From contig JANXXV010000169.1 in NCBI GenBank assembly GCA_025350445.1, positions 1-23,771 on the forward strand: a DNA stretch of 23,771 nucleotides, in the 5' to 3' direction. The notes beneath the pieces were generated by a model that saw only the letters and a program-made list of their open reading frames with translations, searched no databases and was not told the origin of the DNA. Position 1 is the first letter of the stretch. Each line of letters begins with the position of its first letter. Below are positions 16,783 through 22,693 of the stretch, piece after piece. Made by a program: the position numbers and the translations under genes. This stretch comes from Bryobacteraceae bacterium (GTDB lineage: Bacteria; Acidobacteriota; Terriglobia; Bryobacterales; Bryobacteraceae).

Positions 16783-17993
16783 AGATCACCGATGTTCGCT
16801 GTATTCTACTCACCGGTCCTTGCACAAATGACCGCTACCTAAGAGAAGCTCGCGGACGGCGAAGCGCGGCGTTCATTGAAATTCTTACCGATACTGAACT
16901 TGTAGGCCTTGGGGAAACCTATGCCGGGTACTTTTGCCCTGAGGCCGTTCCGGCTATCGTCGATTTCTTCCGCCCGATTCTGTTGGGCCAGACTCCGGAC
17001 GATGTGAATGAGCTTTGGGAACGGATGTACCGTTGCGGTAAATTTTGGTGCCGGGTGGGGCTAGGCGCGTCGGTGCTGAACGGAATCGATGCGGCGCTTT
17101 GGGATCTGAAGGGCAAGATGCTGGGGCTTCCGGTTTTCCAGTTGCTGGGCGGCCTGCAACACGACAAGCTGCCCGGGTATGCAACTGGCGGCCCGAGCAA
17201 TTATCCCAAGGACCGTCTGGCCGGGAAGATCGACTACTATCGTTCGCTTGGCTTTCACGGCATGAAACTGGGCGCGGGCTCCTACTCACCGGAGGGCGGA
17301 TGGATTCTGGCTTCAGATGCCGCCGAGGCCGCGGACTTCGAAGCGGACAAAATGGAGTTTGTCCGCGCTCATGCCGGGGCGGATCTGAAAGTGATGCTGG
17401 ATGCCCACATGGATAACCGGCCCGTGGGCGGCTGGGATTTGAACGCGGCTATCGCAGTGGCCAAGGCGCTGCAGCCCTACGATTTGTTCTTCCTGGAAGA
17501 AGCTCTTCCGTATACAGACCCGTGGGGATACGCGGAATTGGCCAAGGCTACTACGGTTCCCATCGCTGGCGGAGAGTGCCTCACTGCGGCGTACGAGTGG
17601 CGGGTCTTTGCCGATCGCGATTGCTTTGATATCGGGCAACCCGATGCGTCGTTCACCGGTGGCTTGGGAGAATTCATGAAGGTGGCAGCCATGCTGCAAG
17701 CGCGCGGCCGAGGCATCGCCACTCACGCATGGGGTGCGGGCGGGTCCATGATGCAGAACATCCATTGCGGCTTCGCAGCTCCGAATACGCAGATCCTGGA
17801 GATTGCTCCGGACTACGCGGGCTTGCACTTGGAAGTGATTGGGGATTCGTTCGTGATGAAAGACGGCTTCGTGTTGCCGCCACAGAAACCCGGCCTCGGC
17901 ATCGTACTCACTGACGAAACGAAGAATCGTTATCCGTTCGTGGCAGGAAGTGGCGAGTTCAACAGCGTGCCCGGTAAGATACTGCGAGGATGA
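16779..17993 (+). CDS. enolase-superfamily sugar-acid dehydratase (mandelate racemase/muconate lactonizing fold)
   Basis: A 404-residue protein. ATG 16779 overlaps the aldolase stop (ATGA). The N-terminal capping domain is residues 1-120 and the barrel follows. Likely metal ligands are Asp208 (LKVMLDAHMDN), Glu240 (FFLEEALP) and Glu266 (IAGGECLT). His316 in IATHAWGAG and Asp289 in GQPDAS make a His-Asp dyad. The KxK motif of mandelate racemase and muconate cycloisomerase reads K163-L-G, so its second lysine is missing. An additional His210 sits two residues after the first metal ligand, as in the D-galactonate dehydratase type. This points to an acid-sugar dehydratase producing a 2-keto-3-deoxy acid, the natural substrate of the aldolase just upstream. 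The substrate stereochemistry cannot be read. The residue roles rest on family knowledge from memory. Confidence 0.87.
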   Translation: MKITDVRCILLTGPCTNDRYLREARGRRSAAFIEILTDTELVGLGETYAGYFCPEAVPAIVDFFRPILLGQTPDDVNELWERMYRCGKFWCRVGLGASVLNGIDAALWDLKGKMLGLPVFQLLGGLQHDKLPGYATGGPSNYPKDRLAGKIDYYRSLGFHGMKLGAGSYSPEGGWILASDAAEAADFEADKMEFVRAHAGADLKVMLDAHMDNRPVGGWDLNAAIAVAKALQPYDLFFLEEALPYTDPWGYAELAKATTVPIAGGECLTAAYEWRVFADRDCFDIGQPDASFTGGLGEFMKVAAMLQARGRGIATHAWGAGGSMMQNIHCGFAAPNTQILEIAPDYAGLHLEVIGDSFVMKDGFVLPPQKPGLGIVLTDETKNRYPFVAGSGEFNSVPGKILRG

Positions 17994-19004
17994 TACGCCG
18001 CGAATCTTAATCGACATGCAGGTGGATGAGCCGCGCTTTGCCCAGTTGCGGGCGCAGCCGGGAATGGTTATCGATGTAGTGCCGGCAGAGGACTGGCACG
18101 CGAGTTGCCGCCGGAGTTGCTGCAAGAAGCTGAGTACTGCTTTGGCACTTTCCCGCCCACCAACTTCAGCGAGATGCGAAAGCTGCGGTGGATGCAGATA
18201 GCCTCAGCGGGGTATGCGCAATTGTTCGGGCTCGGATTTGTGGAACGCGGAATCCGCGCTACCAATGCGCGCGGCTGTTTCGATGTGCCAATAGCCGAAT
18301 GGAATGCCGCCATGATGGTGAACCTGGCGCGGGATATGCGGCAGATGATTCGCAACCAGGACGCCGGAGTCTGGGATCGGGGCGCACGGTTTCAAAGGGA
18401 GATCCGCGGGCTCACCGTAGGGCTTTGGGGTTACGGAGGGATCGGCCGCGAGACCGCTCGGGTGTCGAAAGCCATGGGCATGCAAGTACATGTCCTTTCG
18501 CGGAACGGCGTGGAACCGGCGGCGAATGTGTATTCCGTGCCGGGCACCGGGGATGCGGCCGGCGCCCTTCCAGACCGGGTGTTTCTAAAAGGGCAGGAGT
18601 TGGAGTTCTTGAGCGGACTCGATTTCCTGATTTTGGCAATGCCGTTGACGCCGAGCACCGAGGGGATCGTGGGAGAACGCGAACTTCGGGCGCTTCGCCC
18701 TTCGGCGTATCTACTGAACCCGTCGCGCGGGCCGCTAATCCAGCAGGAAGCTCTGCTCTCGGCATTGCACCAAGGTTGGATTGCGGGCGCGGCTATAGAT
18801 ACCCACTATCAATATCCGCTTCCGCCGGAGCATCCGTTGTGGCGGTTTCCAAACGCGATTCTAACGCCGCATATTTCCGGTTCCAGTCTGAGCCCACACT
18901 TCCGCGAACGGACCTGGGAGATATTTCTGGAGAACGTCCGGCGGATAGAAGCTGGCGAGCCCTTGCTGAACGAACTCACGCAAGCGCAGCTTTCAGGCGC
19001 CTAA
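17990..19004 (+). CDS. D-isomer-specific 2-hydroxyacid dehydrogenase, apparently frameshifted near its 5' end
   Basis: The coding signal begins before the frame that carries the body. The body frame (18105-19004, TTG 18105) encodes the NAD domain with GLWGYGGIGRE, then the active-site arginine in NPSRGPL and the histidine in LTPHISGSS. Upstream, in another frame, 18007-18101 gives RILIDMQVDEPRFAQLRAQ and then VVPAEDWHA, the expected N-terminal strand. The join is smooth if one base were added near 18101, where GCGAG may stand for GCGGAG. ATG 17990 overlaps the previous stop (ATGA) but closes after six codons, so the start may also be shifted; ATG 18016 is the other choice. The family reduces 2-keto acids or oxidises 2-hydroxyacids. 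The usual catalytic Glu is replaced by Tyr (QYPLP). This is either a decayed gene or a sequencing/assembly error. Confidence 0.75.
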
Positions 19005-19306
19005 CGATCGCAAGGCGGTGCGGGCAGTTTCATGGCCGGCATCTTCGCCATTTCGGTTCCGGGAGGCACGATGGGGAGAATCATCTCGTTACTTCCGCCC
19101 GGGGGCTTCATTTCGTTCAGGCGCACGGAACATGGCCCGGATGGCCGCGGTTGTGCGAGGAGCAGTCTTTCCGCGACCGGCCTGACTGTTCCACTGCGCA
19201 TTCTCTGGACTATGTCCTTCACGGCACGATCTACCGCTGGGTTCACGGCCGGTATTGCGGCGCGAATCGTTCCCAAGATCAAGAGAATCGGCAAGAGATG
19301 TTTCAT
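19001..19306 (-). CDS. small secreted hypothetical protein
   Basis: A 101-residue protein starting at ATG 19306, nine bases after the IclR stop, ending in a TAG that overlaps the convergent dehydrogenase stop (19001-19004). Residues 1-17 are a likely signal peptide (MKHLLPILLILGTIRAA). The mature part is rich in Pro, Met and charged residues with a Pro/Met-rich tail (PIVPPGTEMAKMPAMKLP) and two Cys (PCSV and PCDR) that could form a disulfide. I recognise no family. Gene order on the same strand as IclR and the good signal peptide favour a real gene, but no ribosome site is seen and the opposite strand also has a long open frame here. Confidence 0.5.
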   Translation of the reverse strand: MKHLLPILLILGTIRAAIPAVNPAVDRAVKDIVQRMRSGTVRPVAERLLLAQPRPSGPCSVRLNEMKPPGGSNEMILPIVPPGTEMAKMPAMKLPAPPCDR

Positions 19307-19315
19307 TCGATTAAT

Positions 19316-20125
19316 TTACGAGGCCCGGTGGGCGGCGGCGATATCCCAATCCGGCTCTGACTCGGCCAGCGCCAGAGCGACGCCTGCGGCGGTGGACTTG
19401 GTTTCGCGGACTAGCAGGTCGAAGCTGGACGCGTTCAATTCGGCTGAGGGGCCGGCAATGCTGACGGCCGCGATCGCGCGGCCGGCGGGATTCAGAACGG
19501 GAACGCCAATGCAGCACAATCCCAGTTCGTCTTCTTCGTCATCCAACGCGCATCCCAGCTTCACCACTTTCGCCAGTTCCTCACGCAGTTTCTTGGGCGT
19601 AGATATGGTGTTCTCGTTGTGGCGCGGCAGGCCGTGTTCGCGAATTATACTTTCCAATTCCGGTTCGTCAAGATAGGCGATCAGTGCCTTTCCCAGACCG
19701 GTGCAGTGAACGTCCATGCGCTTGCCGATCCAGGTCGCCATGCGGACTCCCTGGGGCGGATCGCACTTGGCGATTAGTACGGCTTCGTGGTCTTTCAAAA
19801 TCGCCATGTGCACCGTCATCTGCGTCCGGCGCATCAAGTGGTGAAGATACGGCGTGGCCTGCTGGCGGAGGCTGAGCCCGCTGATGGCCATATTCGATAA
19901 CTGCACCAGCTTCAGGCCGAACATATAGCGGCTGGTTCGTTCATTGCGTTGCAGGTATCCGCGGCGTTCCAGGGTGACCAACAGATAATGCACACTGCTA
20001 CGGGGAAGCTTGGATTGCTCCACGAGTTCGGGCAGAGTAAGACCGGCTCGGGAGCGAGCCAGTATTTCGAGGATCGACAGAGCGCGGTCGAGCGCCGGCA
20101 CCGTCTGGGTCTTGATGGCTGTCAT
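19316..20125 (-). CDS. IclR-family transcriptional regulator
   Basis: A 269-residue protein of normal family length. ATG 20125 follows AAGGAGAA with a five-base spacer. The N-terminal winged helix-turn-helix is about residues 10-75 (ALDRALSILEILARSRAGLT, LPELVEQSKLPRSSVHYLLV). The effector domain follows, about 90-260, with the typical GLGKALIAYL and LGLCCIGVPVLNPAGRAIAA. IclR proteins sense small carboxylates or aromatic or sugar-acid compounds and repress or activate catabolic genes. It starts 12 bases after the SDR stop and is very likely cotranscribed with GntR and SDR. Possible targets are this minus-strand operon or the plus-strand sugar cluster, which it faces; no operator was identified for it. 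Confidence 0.92.
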   Translation of the reverse strand: MTAIKTQTVPALDRALSILEILARSRAGLTLPELVEQSKLPRSSVHYLLVTLERRGYLQRNERTSRYMFGLKLVQLSNMAISGLSLRQQATPYLHHLMRRTQMTVHMAILKDHEAVLIAKCDPPQGVRMATWIGKRMDVHCTGLGKALIAYLDEPELESIIREHGLPRHNENTISTPKKLREELAKVVKLGCALDDEEDELGLCCIGVPVLNPAGRAIAAVSIAGPSAELNASSFDLLVRETKSTAAGVALALAESEPDWDIAAAHRAS

Positions 20126-20130
20126 CTGAC

Positions 20131-20138
20131 TTCTCCTT
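20131..20138 (-). promoter_or_regulatory. Shine-Dalgarno AAGGAGAA of the IclR gene
   Basis: AAGGAGAA lies five bases before ATG 20125 and touches the last base of the SDR stop at 20138. It fixes the IclR start and shows tight coupling to the SDR gene. Confidence 0.6.
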
Positions 20139-20902
20139 TATCCTGCGGTTACTGCCGGCAGCACCACTCCTCCGTCCACGCGCAGGCAACTGCCGGTTAC
20201 ATACGCGGACTCTTCGGAAACCAGGAAACGGACTGCGGCGGCGATCTCTTCCGGCCGGCCCAGTCTGCCCAGCGGCAGTTTGCTACCCTCATCACGGAGT
20301 TGCGCTTCGGTGTAGAAGGCGCGCTCGCCGGGCGTGTCCGTCCAACCGGGTTCGACGATATTGACACGGACGCGGTACGGCGCCAACTCGGCGGCCCAGG
20401 TGCGCGCCATGTGATTTATGGCTGCCTTGGCTCCGTTATAGGCGGTACTATTCGGGAACGGTCGGTCCGCGTGGACCGAGCTGATCATCGTGATCGATCC
20501 CGAACCTTGCTTGACCATCTGCCGCGCCGCCAACTGGCTGCAATGAAACACACCCCATAGAGACGCGTTCCAAACCTTTTCTACGTCAGCCACTTCCAGA
20601 TCGATCAACGGCTTCCGTATATTGACAGCGGCATTGTTTACCAAAATGTCGAGATTGCCAAAATCCGCGATCACCTTCTCGAAAAGCTGCTCCACCTGGG
20701 AACGATCCCCGACATCGGCCTGAACGAAGAGACCGCGCTGTCCGGTCTTCTCAATTGCGGCCAACGTGCCAGCTGCTGTTTCTGGACCAGTGATATCGCA
20801 GAAGGCAACGTGCGCTCCGCTCCGAGCCAGTTCGATGGCGACGGCCTGCCCGATGCCCCGAGCCCCGCCCGTTACCAGCGCGCATTTGCCTGCGAGAGAC
20901 AT
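20138..20902 (-). CDS. short-chain dehydrogenase/reductase (classical SDR)
   Basis: A 254-residue protein. ATG 20902 is chosen since the fold starts at once (MSLAGKCALVTGGARGIG) and it follows the GntR stop by five bases; a GTG at 20926 would add eight residues inside GntR. The cofactor motif TGGARGIG is at 11-18. Asp36 at the end of the second strand suggests NAD(H) over NADP(H). The motif NNAAV stands at 89-93 and the catalytic set is Asn112, Ser141 or Ser142, Tyr155 and Lys159 (YNGAK). The C-terminal CLRVDGGVVLPAVTAG is typical. It could be a sugar, polyol or hydroxyacid dehydrogenase; nearby genes allow oxidation of a hydroxy-amino acid or sugar acid. The sequence does not decide among these. 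Confidence 0.93.
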   Translation of the reverse strand: MSLAGKCALVTGGARGIGQAVAIELARSGAHVAFCDITGPETAAGTLAAIEKTGQRGLFVQADVGDRSQVEQLFEKVIADFGNLDILVNNAAVNIRKPLIDLEVADVEKVWNASLWGVFHCSQLAARQMVKQGSGSITMISSVHADRPFPNSTAYNGAKAAINHMARTWAAELAPYRVRVNIVEPGWTDTPGERAFYTEAQLRDEGSKLPLGRLGRPEEIAAAVRFLVSEESAYVTGSCLRVDGGVVLPAVTAG

Positions 20903-20907
20903 GGTGA

Positions 20908-21531
20908 TTAGTGAAAGCGAACGCACTCCTCGGCGGTCCTGGAAGATTCACCAGAGAGAAACTCGACGTAACACTGGTGCTGCGCCTCTAGTAATTGAGG
21001 CGTTAGATCCGGGCGCGACACCTTGAATGCCGATCCGTAAGCAAAATAAGGGACCAGCAAATTCCGCAGGCTTGCCATCAACCTGGCATTTCCACTCTTC
21101 TTCCAGATCAGCTCGTGAAACTCCACATCGAACTGGGTGCACTCGATGAACTTGCCCTTGACGTACGCATTGATCATTCGATCTTTGAGTCCGGTCAACT
21201 GCTCCAACGCGGCTTGATCCATGGCGGGCCTGGCCAATTCCAACGCCAATGTCTCCAGCGGCAAACGGATCTGTCGCACTTCCTTGCGGTCTTCCTCGGT
21301 GAGGTTGACGACGGAGAAACCGTAGTTCTGAGAATGCGAGACCAGCCCTTCCTGGGCCAGAACAAGCAATGCCTCACGGACCGGCCCGCGGCTGACGTTC
21401 ATCTCCGCGGCGAGCGCCACTTCCGAAAGAGCCTGCCCCGGGCTGAAGCGGCCGGCAAGCAGCGCACGGCGGATTGCCTCGCTCACGTTGTGGCGAATGG
21501 AAACTGGTTTCAGCTGCGGAAGGGCGTTCAT
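20908..21531 (-). CDS. GntR-family regulator, FCD (FadR) subfamily
   Basis: A 207-residue protein. I chose ATG 21531 instead of TTG 21579 because a promoter and two operator-like repeats cover 21548-21596; the TTG would lie within them. Residues 1-70 are the winged helix-turn-helix (VSEAIRRALLAGRFSPGQ, LAAEMNVSRGPVREALLVL). The C-terminal all-helical FCD domain follows, with a likely metal-binding set: Asp and His in FDVEFHELIWKKSGN, His in EAQHQCYVEF, and His as the last residue (ECVRFH). FCD regulators respond to organic acids, sugar acids or amino acids. Its place between the PLP enzyme and the SDR suggests it controls those genes and itself. It ends right at the final conserved histidine, slightly short for the family. 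Confidence 0.9.
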   Translation of the reverse strand: MNALPQLKPVSIRHNVSEAIRRALLAGRFSPGQALSEVALAAEMNVSRGPVREALLVLAQEGLVSHSQNYGFSVVNLTEEDRKEVRQIRLPLETLALELARPAMDQAALEQLTGLKDRMINAYVKGKFIECTQFDVEFHELIWKKSGNARLMASLRNLLVPYFAYGSAFKVSRPDLTPQLLEAQHQCYVEFLSGESSRTAEECVRFH

Positions 21532-21547
21532 CGCTTCAATGAAAGCA

Positions 21548-21576
21548 ATGTTACGGGAAGACGCCGATTGTGTCAA
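21548..21576 (-). promoter_or_regulatory. sigma70-like promoter of the gntR-SDR-iclR operon
   Basis: On the minus strand, TTGACA (21576-21571), exactly 17 bases, then TAACAT (21553-21548). Transcription would start near 21541, about ten bases before ATG 21531, so the leader is very short. The -35 lies within an inverted repeat. Confidence 0.6.
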
Positions 21577-21580
21577 CAAT
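21567..21580. promoter_or_regulatory. operator candidate 1: ATTGT-GTCA-ACAAT
   Basis: A perfect inverted repeat with five-base arms and a four-base centre, overlapping the -35 box of the gntR promoter. The TTGT...ACAA pattern resembles binding sites of FCD-type GntR regulators. Repressor binding here would block RNA polymerase. Confidence 0.55.
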
Positions 21581-21596
21581 AAACTGTCTACAGTTT
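21581..21596. promoter_or_regulatory. operator candidate 2: AAACTGT-CT-ACAGTTT
   Basis: A perfect inverted repeat with seven-base arms and a two-base centre. It abuts operator candidate 1 without a gap, sits just upstream of the -35 box, and ends on the stop codon of the PLP-enzyme gene (21596). Confidence 0.6.
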
Positions 21597-22690
21597 TACC
21601 GGACCTTTCCGCGGCCAGCTACCTGCCACGCGCCTTCCACGATTCCGTTGCGATGGAATTGCAACTGGTCGTGCAGGTTCACGCAGGCACATACATGGTT
21701 AGGAATGATGGTGAGACGGTCGCCCACTTTTGGCGAATAGCCAGAGTCGCCGAGCTCGAGGGTTCCGTGTTCTTCCGACATGGTGACGAACTCCACCTCA
21801 GGATGCTCGATTACCAAGCCATACCCGTTCTTTGTGCCGGAGATCCAGCGGTCGCTGGAAAACGTCTTTGATCCGCCGTCGATTACCGCGCGCCCGGGGA
21901 CCGCCGTGCTTACTACCGTGACCAACACGCGCAGGGCAACGTCGGCCAGTGTGCAGGCGCCGACGCCTAATGTGTTCCGGTCGTTGAAGACATAAGTGCC
22001 TGGCCGGATTTCGGTAAGCTGGCTGGCGAAATGGCTGCTGCGCGCGGCCGGTGTGCTGCCGGCGCTGACAATCTCACATGCAAAACCACTGCGGCGGAGA
22101 CGATCTATGACCGCTTGGAATTGCGCTCCGAGCTCCGTCACCGGGGCGGCCTGATGCGCGGGTTCGTCCCAGATGTGGCCGGAATAGGTGGTGATGCCGG
22201 CGAACGATACATTCGGCAGCTTGGCGATTTCCTGCGCCAGAGCCTCGACCGCATCGGGCGTCTGCACACCGCAACGGCGCATACCGGAATCGAACTCGAC
22301 CAGCAAACGAATGGTGGAACCAGCCCTGACAGCGGCTTGCGATATCGCCTCCGCGGTGATGGGGGAATCTATCGCCAGGATGATTTTTCTCTCGTGCGCT
22401 AGAGTGGCGAGGCGGTCGAGCTTGCTAGTGCCGAAAACCGGATAGTGCACCAGGATATCGTCGAGGCCGCCCTGGGACATCACCTCCGCCTCACCGGGCT
22501 TGGCCACAGTGATGCCACGGCTGCCCGCTTCCACCTGCATGCGGGCGATGGCGGGAATCTTGTGCGTCTTGGTGTGCGGACGCAGTCCAAAACCGTGACT
22601 CTGGCAATACGCGGCCATCGAACGGATGTTGGATTGCATCGCGTCCAGGTCAACGACGATTGCGGGTGTTTCGAGTTCTTGAATATGCAT
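21596..22690 (-). CDS. D-threonine aldolase / D-serine dehydratase-like PLP enzyme (alanine racemase fold)
   Basis: A 364-residue protein starting at ATG 22690, three bases after the D-aminoacylase stop. The N-terminal alanine-racemase-type barrel starts IQELETPAIVVDLDAM. The PLP lysine is in RPHTKTHK (37-44), the signature of the D-threonine aldolase/D-serine dehydratase group. The C-terminal part has His332 and Cys334 (NHVCACVNLHD), matching the metal site of eukaryotic-type D-serine dehydratases. This group cleaves D-3-hydroxy amino acids to glycine and aldehyde, or dehydrates D-serine. Substrate choice cannot be read. The upstream deacylase would release free D-amino acids, so the two fit one route. 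The gene ends at operator candidate 2. Confidence 0.88.
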   Translation of the reverse strand: MHIQELETPAIVVDLDAMQSNIRSMAAYCQSHGFGLRPHTKTHKIPAIARMQVEAGSRGITVAKPGEAEVMSQGGLDDILVHYPVFGTSKLDRLATLAHERKIILAIDSPITAEAISQAAVRAGSTIRLLVEFDSGMRRCGVQTPDAVEALAQEIAKLPNVSFAGITTYSGHIWDEPAHQAAPVTELGAQFQAVIDRLRRSGFACEIVSAGSTPAARSSHFASQLTEIRPGTYVFNDRNTLGVGACTLADVALRVLVTVVSTAVPGRAVIDGGSKTFSSDRWISGTKNGYGLVIEHPEVEFVTMSEEHGTLELGDSGYSPKVGDRLTIIPNHVCACVNLHDQLQFHRNGIVEGAWQVAGRGKVR

Positions 22691-22693
22691 AGT

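Noticed and set aside
18188..19360. 390-codon open frame on the plus strand
   Set aside because: Arg/Gly-rich shadow of the dehydrogenase and of the small minus-strand gene, with no recognisable domain, while the other frame holds the full NAD domain.
21532..21579. TTG 21579 as the GntR start
   Set aside because: It would place the -35 and -10 boxes and operator candidate 1 within the coding region, and the extra residues lie outside the domain.
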